The position numbers and the translations under genes are program-made. From Herbaspirillum lusitanum P6-12 (GTDB lineage: Bacteria; Pseudomonadota; Gammaproteobacteria; Burkholderiales; Burkholderiaceae_D): DNA of 45,618 nt. The stretch is taken from contig NZ_AJHH01000331.1 in NCBI RefSeq assembly GCF_000256565.1, positions 1-45,618 of the forward strand. Reading direction: 5' to 3'. A model generated the notes under the pieces. The model did not search any database. It was given only the letters and a program-made list of their open reading frames with translations, and was not told where the DNA came from. Shown here one piece after another: positions 24,979-32,929 of the stretch (positions within the stretch are counted from its first letter, which is position 1; every line of letters begins with the position of its first letter).

Positions 24979-27048
24979 ATGGCCACCTCTACCGGGACAA
25001 TCTCGACCTCGGCAGGTCCTCTCGACGTAGCGACCCTCGTTTCCAAACTGATGGGTGCTGAGGCCAAGGTTCTCGATCCGCTCACCTCGCAAGCCAGCAG
25101 CTATAACAGCCTGATTTCCGCTTACGGCAATCTGAAAAATTCGGTTTCCACCTATCAAAACGCACTGAAAGCCCTGACTGCTGCAAGCTTTGCTGCGCAG
25201 AAGTCCAGCGTCTCCAATAGTGGCACCGGCACACCGCTGACGACCGATCCGTTCACGGCGGACGTCAACACCGACGATTCCACCAAGGTATTGGCGCAAA
25301 AGATCCAGTCTGCCGGTTACCCGAGCTCACAACAGTTCACTGCCGGCGACTCGGTCGCGATCAAGATCGGCACCAATCCGCCGACCTTCGTCACCTTGCA
25401 GGCAAATGCCACCCTGGCAGGCGTTCGGGATGCGATCAATGCCGCAAAAGCCGGCGTGACCGCCAGCATTGTCACTGACGGCACCGGCGATCACCTGGTC
25501 ATGGAATCGAACACCGCCGGCACCGCCAACACCATCAAGGTGCAGGCAAACAACAGCCTTGCCGACCTGGCTTACGATCCCTCGAGCTCGAATCCAAGTA
25601 CCGTGACGCAGATCCAGGCGCCCCGCGACGCAACTGCGGCAGCCTCCGGCACCTATTCCGTGTCGGTTTCGCAATTGGCTCAGGCGCAAAAGATTACTTC
25701 TACCGGTTTTGCTGCGGGCTACTCGTTCGATACGGGCATTCTGGCGATCAAGACCGGCACCGGCTCGACTGCGATCATCAAACCGGCAACCAACACGCTG
25801 GCCGGCGTACGCGACGCCATCAATGCGAGCGATGCAGGCGTCAGCGCGACCATCGTCAGCGACGGCACCGCAGCCCATCTGGTCCTTACGGCCAAGGACA
25901 GCGGCTCCGCCAATTCGATACGTGTCACCGGCACCGGCAGCTATTCGGCGCTGACCTTCGATCCGAGCGGCCAGTACTCATCGGCAGGTGTCGCCACAGG
26001 CCAGACATATGATGCAGGCACAGGCACATTGACGCTCAAAGTCGGCAATACGACCACCAATATCGCCCTGTCCGGCACGGGCAAGATCCTGAAAGACGTT
26101 CGCGACGCCATCAATAACGCCACTGCCGGCGTGACCGCCAGCATCACCAATGACGGCACGCAAGACCATCTGGTTCTGACGCCATCCGGCACCGGCGCGA
26201 CCAGCCCGGTGTCGTTGACGGGTACTGGCGACTTCGCCAATCTGTCCGGCAGCACCATGGGACAATTGCAAGCTGCGCAGGATGCGAAACTGAGCATTGA
26301 TGGCACCCTCGTCACCAGTCCGTCGAATACCGTCAAGGACGCCATTTCGGGTGTGACGCTGAACCTGACCAAGGTCACTACAGCGGCTGACAATTTCTCG
26401 CTGACCATCTCCAACGACACGACAGGCGTGACCAGCACAGCGACCACGTTCGTTTCCGCCTACAATGCGCTCGCCAAGTCGATCACCGATCTCACCAAGC
26501 AGACGCCTGCAACCACGCTCGGCCAAGCGGGTACTTCTTCGCCGCTGGCAAGCGAATCGTCAGTGCAAAGCATCCTGACCCAGCTGCGCAGCGCCCTTCT
26601 GGGCAACGTTCCTGGCGGCAGCGGGATCAGTTCGCTAACCGACATCGGCATCGGCTTTCAGAAAGACGGCACGCTGGCGCTGGATGCGACCAAGTTGTCG
26701 ACTGCGACAACCAAGAATTTCGCCGGCATTGCCAATTTGTTCACATCGACAGCGACCACCAACGCCGACGGCACGACGACCGGAACCAACGGTATTTTGA
26801 CCAATGTGCAAAAATTGGTCGACGGCTTCCTCGCCGATGGCGGTATTATTGACACCAAGACCAAGGGATTGAAGGCCAGCCTGAAGATCAACACGGATCG
26901 CCAGACTGTCATCAACACCCGCTTGACCAGTTTGCAGGATCAATACACCAATCAGTTCAACGCACTGAACTTGACGCTGGCCAGCATGGCGGCTACGCAA
27001 AGCTATCTGACGCAGCAATTGGCCAATCTGCCCAAAGCCGGCAGCTGA
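24979..27048 (+). CDS. fliD: flagellar cap protein, filament-capping FliD (HAP2), extended form
   Basis: Forms the cap that folds flagellin at the filament tip. The N-terminal FliD domain (TSAGPLDVATLVSKLM, to about 100) and C-terminal domain (about 440-689; FVSAYNALAKSITDLTKQTP, then the coiled coil ending QYTNQFNALNLTLASMAATQSYLTQQLANL) are typical. Between them lie three related hook-IN-like modules whose VRDAIN motifs fall at residues about 149, 277 and 374. Each is followed by AGVTAS or AGVSAT and DGT..HLV. At 689 residues the protein is much longer than the E. coli form (about 470), and the excess corresponds to these modules. CAGGAG supports the start. It is followed 26 nt later by fliS. 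Confidence 0.96.
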   Translation: MATSTGTISTSAGPLDVATLVSKLMGAEAKVLDPLTSQASSYNSLISAYGNLKNSVSTYQNALKALTAASFAAQKSSVSNSGTGTPLTTDPFTADVNTDDSTKVLAQKIQSAGYPSSQQFTAGDSVAIKIGTNPPTFVTLQANATLAGVRDAINAAKAGVTASIVTDGTGDHLVMESNTAGTANTIKVQANNSLADLAYDPSSSNPSTVTQIQAPRDATAAASGTYSVSVSQLAQAQKITSTGFAAGYSFDTGILAIKTGTGSTAIIKPATNTLAGVRDAINASDAGVSATIVSDGTAAHLVLTAKDSGSANSIRVTGTGSYSALTFDPSGQYSSAGVATGQTYDAGTGTLTLKVGNTTTNIALSGTGKILKDVRDAINNATAGVTASITNDGTQDHLVLTPSGTGATSPVSLTGTGDFANLSGSTMGQLQAAQDAKLSIDGTLVTSPSNTVKDAISGVTLNLTKVTTAADNFSLTISNDTTGVTSTATTFVSAYNALAKSITDLTKQTPATTLGQAGTSSPLASESSVQSILTQLRSALLGNVPGGSGISSLTDIGIGFQKDGTLALDATKLSTATTKNFAGIANLFTSTATTNADGTTTGTNGILTNVQKLVDGFLADGGIIDTKTKGLKASLKINTDRQTVINTRLTSLQDQYTNQFNALNLTLASMAATQSYLTQQLANLPKAGS

Positions 27049-27074
27049 TCGTTAAGCGAACACAGGAGAGGATA

Positions 27075-27506
27075 ATGTTCGGAACCATGCAACGGGGCGC
27101 AAACGCCTATGCGAATATCGGTGTCGAAACAGGTGTTATCGCAGCAAGTCCGCACAAGCTGATCACCATGCTGTTTGACGGCGCCATGGTGGCGATCGCG
27201 ATGGGCCAGAAGTACATGAAGTCAGGCGACATCAAGAACAAGGGCGAATCGATCACCAAGGCCATCCTGATCATCGAGAGCGGTTTGCGCGCCAGCCTGA
27301 ACAAGAACGTCGGCGGCGAAATCGCCATGAACCTCGACGCGCTGTACGAGTACATGGGGCGCCGCCTGCTCTCGGCGAATATTGAAAATTCGCAGGAAAT
27401 TCTGGACGAAGTGCATGGCTTGCTCGATGGACTGCGTGAGGCATGGGAACAAATCACTCCAAATGCGGCCGATAGCGCGCGATCGCGATGGGCCAGAAGT
27501 ACATGA
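27075..27506 (+). CDS. fliS: flagellar export chaperone FliS with frameshifted C-terminal tail
   Basis: Cytoplasmic chaperone that binds the flagellin C-terminus before export. Residues 1-134 form a complete FliS helical bundle (MQRGANAYANIGVETGV, ASPHKLITMLFDGAMVAIA, LLSANIENSQEILDEVHGLL). After S134 the reading frame runs into the duplicated unit and ends ARSRWARST instead of the IAAIDDILH found at the end of the second copy. By chance both versions are 143 residues. The change comes from a 287-bp tandem duplication (not a multiple of three). Because only the last nine residues differ, the protein may still work. AGGAG precedes the ATG. Confidence 0.9.
   Translation: MFGTMQRGANAYANIGVETGVIAASPHKLITMLFDGAMVAIAMGQKYMKSGDIKNKGESITKAILIIESGLRASLNKNVGGEIAMNLDALYEYMGRRLLSANIENSQEILDEVHGLLDGLREAWEQITPNAADSARSRWARST
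27192..27475 (+). repeat. direct repeat, copy 1 (284 bp) within fliS
   Basis: Identical, as far as read by eye, to 27479-27762, with a constant offset of 287. The two copies are separated by the three bases CGC (27476-27478), which match neither flank. Copy 1 covers fliS codons about 40-134. Confidence 0.95.
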
Positions 27507-27762
27507 AGTCAGGCGACATCAAGAACAAGGGCGAATCGATCACCAAGGCCATCCTGATCATCGAGAGCGGTTTGCGCGCCAGCCTGAACAAGAACGTCGG
27601 CGGCGAAATCGCCATGAACCTCGACGCGCTGTACGAGTACATGGGGCGCCGCCTGCTCTCGGCGAATATTGAAAATTCGCAGGAAATTCTGGACGAAGTG
27701 CATGGCTTGCTCGATGGACTGCGTGAGGCATGGGAACAAATCACTCCAAATGCGGCCGATAG
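27479..27762 (+). repeat. direct repeat, copy 2 (284 bp)
   Basis: Second copy of the fliS segment. After 27762 the sequence continues into the natural fliS 3' end. Removal of any 287 bp spanning one unit rejoins the frame so that ..AADS is followed by IAAIDDILH. Confidence 0.95.
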
Positions 27763-27793
27763 TATCGCTGCAATCGACGATATTCTTCACTGA
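27488..27793 (+). pseudogene. 5'-truncated second fliS copy
   Basis: A 101-residue open frame equal to FliS residues 43-143, starting MGQKYMKSGDIKNKGESI and keeping the natural end AADSIAAIDDILH. It lacks the first helix and the ASPHKLI segment. It overlaps the end of the first copy by 19 nt and has no Shine-Dalgarno of its own, so translation could occur only by coupling. It is best viewed as the debris of the tandem duplication, though a functional short product cannot be excluded. Confidence 0.8.
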
Positions 27794-27816
27794 TAGTCAC
27801 CCGAAAGCAAAACACC

Positions 27817-28152
27817 ATGGACGGTGCAGAAGTCATCTCACTTTACGAGTCGATTGCCGACCTGACCGACCAGATGCTGGCGGCGGCGCGCAAGGAAGAT
27901 TGGGTCCTGCTGACCAAGCTTGAAGCAGACTGCGCCCATGTCGTCGACTTCCTCAAGCGCAATGAATTGGAGGTCGTGCTGAGTGACGACCGGCGTGACC
28001 GCAAGATCGAGATTCTGAAGAAAATCCTGGAAGACGATCGCGACATCCGCAAGCTCACCGAACCGGGCCTGCAAAAACTCTCCGCCCTGATCCAGAGCAC
28101 CAGCACGGAGCGCAAACTGGCCAATACCTACGGCATGAATCAAAGAGGCTAG
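27817..28152 (+). CDS. fliT: flagellar protein FliT
   Basis: A 111-residue helical chaperone for the cap protein FliD; in enterics it also regulates FlhDC. Visible features are the N-terminal helix ISLYESIADLTDQMLAAARKED, a charged middle (LSDDRRDRKIEILKKILEDDRDIR), and the short C-terminal helix with SALIQSTSTERKLANTYG. FliT sequences diverge strongly, so the call rests on size, helix pattern and its position right after fliS. The Shine-Dalgarno is weak (GAAAG). It ends two nt before the FliK-like gene. Confidence 0.8.
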   Translation: MDGAEVISLYESIADLTDQMLAAARKEDWVLLTKLEADCAHVVDFLKRNELEVVLSDDRRDRKIEILKKILEDDRDIRKLTEPGLQKLSALIQSTSTERKLANTYGMNQRG

Positions 28153-28154
28153 CA

Positions 28155-29330
28155 ATGATTCCCCGGGCCGACATCTCCATGACCGTCCAGCCCGTAGCCG
28201 CCGTCGATGCGCCAACGGCGATAGTCTCCGTCGCCGACGCCAAACAGGAAGCCTTCAGCCGCCTCGCGCAAATCGCCAACGGCCAGCAATTGCAGGCCAA
28301 GGTCCTCTCGACCTACAACGACGGCACCTACCTCGTTCGCATAGCCAATACCGCAGCACGCATGGTCTTGCCGACCTCCACTCGCACTGGCGACACCTTG
28401 CAGCTGACCATGGTCGGCAAGGATCCGCGCCCGACCTTCCTGCTCACGGAAAGCAGCCGCGGCGAAGCAGAGGACGGCGATAGCACCGAAGTCTCGCTGA
28501 GTACCGCCGGCCGGGCGATGGAAAAGGACATGAAGTCGCTCAAGGCGGCTCAGCAAGGCCTCACCAACATTGTCACGCGCGACAATCAGCTGGAAGAAGG
28601 CGACGCCAAGAATGCAGCGCCAAGCCAGCTCGCCCCCGAAAGCACCAAGACCTCGCTCAGCAGCGCCGGCAAACTGGTCGACGCCCTGCTCCATGCCTCC
28701 GAAGAAAGCGACCTGCCCAGCGCTATCAAGCCCGGCAGTCCGCTGGTCGCAAATCCGAACAACACTCCGCAACTGGCTGGCGCCCTGCGCGATTCCGTGG
28801 CTCTTAGCGGCGCTTTTTACGAATCCCATGTCGCCGAATGGGCCGACGGCAAGCGGCCGATGACCGAGCTGCTCAAAGAGCCGCAGGCGCAACTGGGCCA
28901 GCAGACCCAGAGCGGCGTCTCCAGCCTGCTGAATACTACCGACCCCGCCAATACGCAATTGGGCCAACTGATCAACCTGCAACTCAATGCGCTTGAGCAG
29001 CAACGCATCGTTTGGCACGGCGAAGTCTGGCCGGGCCAGCAAATGGAATGGGAAATCAACCGGGACAGCCCCGACCAGCAGCAGCAAAACACGCTGGAAG
29101 ACGAACACGCGCCCTCCTGGCACAGTGTGGTGCGCTTCAACTTCGAACATCTGGGGTCGGTGTCGGCCTCGATACGCTTGATTGGCCAGCAAATCCATAT
29201 GCAGGTGCGTACCGACAACGACGTCACGGCGGCTGCATTGCGCGCCAACGGCAGCATGCTGGCCGATTCCATGGAAGCAGCCGGATCCTCACTCGACTCC
29301 CTGATTGTGAAACGGGATGAACAAGCCTAA
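28155..29330 (+). CDS. FliK-like hook-length-control domain protein (second FliK homologue)
   Basis: A 391-residue protein with a variable Ser/Gln-rich N-terminal two thirds and a C-terminal FliK-type domain (about 290-385; QMEWEINRD, SVVRFNFEHLGSVSASIRLIGQQIHMQV). The F-x-x-L-G-x-V core resembles that of true FliK, where this domain contacts FlhB to switch export specificity. The genuine fliK is at 36653 in the fliF operon, so this is a paralogue. AGAGG precedes the ATG at 28155. The stop overlaps the next gene by 14 nt; that gene resembles the cytoplasmic domain of FlhB, suggesting the two proteins work as a pair. Its function is not established. Confidence 0.75.
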   Translation: MIPRADISMTVQPVAAVDAPTAIVSVADAKQEAFSRLAQIANGQQLQAKVLSTYNDGTYLVRIANTAARMVLPTSTRTGDTLQLTMVGKDPRPTFLLTESSRGEAEDGDSTEVSLSTAGRAMEKDMKSLKAAQQGLTNIVTRDNQLEEGDAKNAAPSQLAPESTKTSLSSAGKLVDALLHASEESDLPSAIKPGSPLVANPNNTPQLAGALRDSVALSGAFYESHVAEWADGKRPMTELLKEPQAQLGQQTQSGVSSLLNTTDPANTQLGQLINLQLNALEQQRIVWHGEVWPGQQMEWEINRDSPDQQQQNTLEDEHAPSWHSVVRFNFEHLGSVSASIRLIGQQIHMQVRTDNDVTAAALRANGSMLADSMEAAGSSLDSLIVKRDEQA

Positions 29331-29604
29331 GCTTCCCTTCCAGAATGCCGTTGCACTGGCCTACAACACCAATCAGGCCGCGCCCAAGGTTGTCGCGAAA
29401 GGCAGCGGCCTGGTCGCGGAAGCCATCATTGCGCGCGCCAGGGAAAGCGGCGTATTTGTGCATGAATCAAAGGAACTCGTCTCGCTGCTGATGCAGGTTG
29501 ATCTCGACCAGCAAATTCCTCCCGCGCTGTATCGTGCCGTGGCGGAACTTTTGGCATGGTTGTATCGCATTGAAAATATGCAATTGGACCGCAGTGATGT
29601 ATGA
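29317..29604 (+). CDS. FlhB C-terminal-domain-like protein (EscU/YscU/FlhB-type export switch homologue)
   Basis: A 95-residue soluble protein matching only the part of FlhB that follows the self-cleavage motif NPTH: NAVALAYNTNQAAPKVVAKGSG, then ARARESGVFVHESKELVSLL and QQIPPALYRAVAELLAWLYRIE. It has neither membrane helices nor the NPTH motif itself; it begins just after where that motif would be. It overlaps the FliK-like gene by 14 nt, implying coupled translation. It may bind the FliK-like protein or compete with the FlhB fragment at the export gate; both ideas are inference. Confidence 0.85.
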   Translation: MNKPKLPFQNAVALAYNTNQAAPKVVAKGSGLVAEAIIARARESGVFVHESKELVSLLMQVDLDQQIPPALYRAVAELLAWLYRIENMQLDRSDV

Positions 29605-29685
29605 TTAGAGGTTAGATTAAATACTGTCCTTTTGGGATATAAGTCTACCCTTTTATCCTTTGATTCGAGACGCATAGACGCACAG

Positions 29686-30441
29686 ATGGCAAATACCGAC
29701 GAGATTAAAGACGACAGCCCGTACCGCGTACATTCGCGCCGGGAAATCGTGTCCCTGCTGAATAGCATGATGGAGCGCAATCAGTTGCTGAGCCTGCTCA
29801 TCAAGGGCGGTTCAGAGTCTATTATCACGTCGATTCTGGACATTGATGAAGGTCAGAACAGTGTCGTTATCGACGCGGCTCCGAGCGCCTCGCTCAACCT
29901 GAGCATTCTGCAAAGTAATCGCATCGGCTTTGAGGCGCTGTACAACAACATCCGCATCACGTTCAATGTCGACAAGGCAAAGCATTGCGAGTTTCAGTCG
30001 CGTCCCGCCCTCAAGATCGACATCCCTGAAAGCCTGGTGCGCCTGCAGCGCCGCGAATATTTCCGCATTCCGACACCGATCGCCAAGCCCTTGCGCTGCA
30101 CCTTCCGCGTGACGCAGGATGACGGCTCGTTTACCACCATCGTCACCTTGCTTAACAACATCAGTGCCGGCGGTGTCGGCTTGACTGATGAAAAGAAGAT
30201 TCTGGACAGCACTGTTGGTCGCATCTACGAAGATGTATCGCTGGAAATGACGGACAACACGATCGTGACCGTCAAATTGGTGGTGCGCGATTGCAAGGAA
30301 GCCAAGCTGGCTTCGGGCAAGACCGTCAATCGTTTCGGCTGCGAATTCGTCGACCTTCCTCGCGCTGTTCTGGCTGCGGTGCAACGCTTCATCACCAAGC
30401 TGGAACGCGAACAGAATGCCAAAGCATCAGGCATGATGTAA
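29686..30441 (+). CDS. ycgR: YcgR-type c-di-GMP-binding flagellar brake protein
   Basis: A 251-residue protein with an N-terminal YcgR domain (about 12-115) and a C-terminal PilZ domain (about 118-240). Both c-di-GMP-binding motifs are intact: R123-E-Y-F-R127 (RxxxR) and N158-I-S160-A-G-G163 ((D/N)xSxxG). When c-di-GMP is high, such proteins bind the rotor or stator and slow swimming. The ATG at 29686 (MANTDEIKDD) is chosen because the 18 in-frame codons upstream are not conserved-looking; the Shine-Dalgarno is weak. It stands 81 nt after the FlhB-like gene and converges on fliE. Confidence 0.92.
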   Translation: MANTDEIKDDSPYRVHSRREIVSLLNSMMERNQLLSLLIKGGSESIITSILDIDEGQNSVVIDAAPSASLNLSILQSNRIGFEALYNNIRITFNVDKAKHCEFQSRPALKIDIPESLVRLQRREYFRIPTPIAKPLRCTFRVTQDDGSFTTIVTLLNNISAGGVGLTDEKKILDSTVGRIYEDVSLEMTDNTIVTVKLVVRDCKEAKLASGKTVNRFGCEFVDLPRAVLAAVQRFITKLEREQNAKASGMM

Positions 30442-30555
30442 GCCATCCGGATAAGCGACACAATACGAATGAATACGCGTCGCGCAAGGCAGCTCTTTTT
30501 TATTGCACTCCAGCAAGGCACAGCAGCAGGATTGCACCAAAACATTCCCTTACTG

Positions 30556-30909
30556 TCACACCTGCATCGTCATGATGTCGCGATAGGCCGAAACCAGCTT
30601 GTTGCGCACCTGAAGACTGGTCTGGAACGAGATGCTGGATTTCTGCATCGCTATCATGACATCAGACAAATTGATGTTGTCGTCGCCCATGGAAAAGGCT
30701 TCGGACATTTTCTTGGATTTTTCTTGCGAGGCACTCACTTCATCGAGCGAATTTTTCAGAACGCTGGCAAAATCCACCCTTTGAGCAGGTTTTTCACCGC
30801 CGGTGATACTTTCCACCGGCGCAACATTTCCCTGGGCGCGTGCAGCAGCAGCCTTCAACTGGGAGACCATCGCTTCAATCCTGCTGGTATCGATCATACT
30901 TGTTGCCAA
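30556..30909 (-). CDS. fliE: flagellar hook-basal body protein FliE
   Basis: Basal-body protein that joins the MS ring to the rod. The C-terminal half shows the FliE signature: VDFASVLKNSLDEVSASQEKS, NINLSDVMIAMQKSSISFQTSLQVRNKLVSAYRDIM (two pieces of one continuous helical region). A TTG start at 30909 is preferred because GAAGGGG lies eight bases upstream; the ATG at 30897 is 20 bases from it. The product is 117 residues. The gene is divergent from fliF and ends convergent with ycgR, the opposite orientation to the fliF operon it serves. Confidence 0.95.
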   Translation of the reverse strand: MATSMIDTSRIEAMVSQLKAAAARAQGNVAPVESITGGEKPAQRVDFASVLKNSLDEVSASQEKSKKMSEAFSMGDDNINLSDVMIAMQKSSISFQTSLQVRNKLVSAYRDIMTMQV

Positions 30910-30940
30910 TTTTGCACCCCTTCGAATTCAGTCAAGCATC

Positions 30941-30963
30941 TGTGATCGCGCATCGCAATCACA
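30941..30963. promoter_or_regulatory. 23-bp dyad between fliE and fliF
   Basis: TGTGATCGCG (30941-30950) and CGCAATCACA (30954-30963) are inverted repeats matching at nine of ten positions around a CAT centre. It lies 31 bp before the fliE start and 200 bp before fliF. It could be an operator for divergent control or a hairpin in the fliE leader. The half-sites TGTGA/TCACA recall CRP but the spacing (13 instead of 6) does not fit. The rest of this 256-bp gap shows no clear promoter. Confidence 0.4.
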
Positions 30964-31165
30964 CTTCTCGCTTCTACAACGGCAGATTAGCATGCCATCC
31001 CCTGCATTTCGCACCAATAAGCGGGGAAATAGCCATTCTGTTCCAGAGATCAAATTTTCGCTCTGGCAGGACAATCCACACTAAGCAAAAAACCTATATG
31101 GGTAGGGAAGCAGTGAAGCAAATCACACATAGCCACAAGCTCGGCAGCACATGCAAGGGGAAATC

Positions 31166-32929
31166 ATGGCGGTAGCAGCCGATGGCACGCTGACCAACGA
31201 CAGCAACGCCACAGCCACGGAAGGCACGACTTCGGGCGAACATTCGTCCCAGGAGCCGCCGCGCAACGGCGTCGTCCGCTATGCGCAGTCGCCTCAGGGG
31301 CGCCGCGTTGTTCTGATGGTTGCAGCAGCAGCGGTCATCGCCTTGATGATCGGCATCTGGATGTGGAGTCAGAAGACCGAATACCGGGTCCTGTTCTCCA
31401 ACTTCTCCGACCGCGACGGCGGCGCCATCGTCGCGTCGCTGCAGCAGATGAACGTGCCGTACAAATATTCCGAAGGCGGCAGCGCCATTCTGGTGCCCGA
31501 AACCATGGTGCATGACGCACGCCTGAAACTGGCGTCGCAAGGCCTGCCCAAGGGCGGCAACGTCGGTTTCGAACTGATGGAAAACCAGAAACTGGGCGTG
31601 TCCCAGTTCCTTGAGCAAGTCAACTTCCAGCGCGCCCTTGAAGGCGAACTGGCGCGCTCCATTCAATCGCTGTCGGCAGTTCAGGCCGCCCGTATTCACC
31701 TGGCCTTGCCCAAGGCGTCGGTGTTCGTGCGCGACCAGCAAAAGCCGACCGCCTCCGTCATCCTCAGCCTGTACCCGGGCCGCGGACTGGACCCTCAACA
31801 AGTCAGCGCCATCGTCCATCTGGTCGCCAGCAGCGTCCCGGAACTGTCGCCCAAGAGCGTAACGATCGTCGACCAGAACGGCAACCTGCTGTCGGACACC
31901 ACCAAGCAGCCCGCCAACGGCCTTGACCCGACCCAGCTCAAGTACGTCCAGGATCTGCAGCAAGACATCATCAAGCGCGTCGAGTCGATCATTGCGCCTA
32001 TTGTCGGCACCGGCAACGTCCGCGCCGAAGCGACTGCGGACGTCGATTTCTCGCGCAGCGAACAAGCCGCCGAAACCTACAAGCCGAACCAGACTGCCGA
32101 TACCGCCGCCGTTCGCAGCAAGCAAAGCAGCGAATCGCAAAATGGCAACTCCAGTACGTCCGGCATTCCAGGCGCCCTGACCAACCAGCCGCCCGCTCCT
32201 GCCACTGCACCGATCGTCAATCCGCCGGTCGCGGCAGGCGCTCCGGGCGCCGCCGGAACCGCTGCTGCACCGGCGACCAGTTCCGGCACCTCGCATAAAG
32301 ACGCCACGATCAACTACGAAGTCGACAAGACCGTACGTTACGTCCAGCAACCGATGGGCGGCGTCAAGCGCCTGACGGTTGCGGTGGTGGTCAATTACAA
32401 GCGCACCACGGACCAGACCGGCAAGGTCGTGATGAAGCCCCTGACCGAAGCCGAGCGCAATCAGATCTCGGACCTGGTCAAGGAAGCGATGGGCTTCAAC
32501 AAGGATCGCGGTGACTCGCTGAATGTGGTCAACACCCAATTCAGCAGCGAGATGGAGCCGGAATTGCCATTGTGGAAACAGCCGGACATGATCCAGCTGG
32601 CCAAGGAAATCGGCAAGTACGTCCTGCTGGCGGCCGTACTGCTCTACCTCTACTTCGGCGTGTTGCGTCCGATCATCTGGAAACTGTCGGGCCGCGAAGA
32701 ACGCGAAGCCAAGGAACGCGCCGAGGCCGAAGCCAAGGCTGCCGCCGAAGCCGCAGCAGCGATGTACGATCCGGACAATCCGGACGCCATCGTCGAACTG
32801 TCGCCCGAAGCAGCAGAGGCCGACGCCCGCTCCGAGTACAAGAAGAATCTCGAATCCGTCAAGCAACTGGCCAAGTCCGATCCGAAACTGGTTGCAAGCA
32901 TCATTAAGGCATGGGTGAACAATGAGTAA
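31166..32929 (+). CDS. fliF: flagellar M-ring protein FliF
   Basis: Builds the MS ring in the inner membrane. The 587 residues have a first transmembrane helix (about 47-64, VVLMVAAAAVIALMIGIWMW), ring-building motifs (FSDRDGGAIVASLQQMNVPY, LEQVNFQRALEGELARSI), an Ala/Pro/Ser-rich low-complexity insert (about 320-375), a second transmembrane helix (about 475-495) and the C-terminal FliG-binding tail. The start is the ATG at 31166 with AAGGGG five bases before it; an in-frame ATG at 31151 has no such signal. It overlaps fliG by eight nt. First gene of the fliF-to-fliR operon. Confidence 0.97.
   Translation: MAVAADGTLTNDSNATATEGTTSGEHSSQEPPRNGVVRYAQSPQGRRVVLMVAAAAVIALMIGIWMWSQKTEYRVLFSNFSDRDGGAIVASLQQMNVPYKYSEGGSAILVPETMVHDARLKLASQGLPKGGNVGFELMENQKLGVSQFLEQVNFQRALEGELARSIQSLSAVQAARIHLALPKASVFVRDQQKPTASVILSLYPGRGLDPQQVSAIVHLVASSVPELSPKSVTIVDQNGNLLSDTTKQPANGLDPTQLKYVQDLQQDIIKRVESIIAPIVGTGNVRAEATADVDFSRSEQAAETYKPNQTADTAAVRSKQSSESQNGNSSTSGIPGALTNQPPAPATAPIVNPPVAAGAPGAAGTAAAPATSSGTSHKDATINYEVDKTVRYVQQPMGGVKRLTVAVVVNYKRTTDQTGKVVMKPLTEAERNQISDLVKEAMGFNKDRGDSLNVVNTQFSSEMEPELPLWKQPDMIQLAKEIGKYVLLAAVLLYLYFGVLRPIIWKLSGREEREAKERAEAEAKAAAEAAAAMYDPDNPDAIVELSPEAAEADARSEYKKNLESVKQLAKSDPKLVASIIKAWVNNE

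Noticed and set aside
29604-29686. TAAATACT...GGGATATA before ycgR as a sigma-28 promoter
   Set aside because: The spacer would be seven bases instead of 11 and the -10 lacks the CC.
30981-31000. Sigma-54-like TGGCATG...CTGC between fliE and fliF (minus strand)
   Set aside because: The GG and GC elements are 11 bases apart instead of the required 10; such spacing usually abolishes sigma-54 use.
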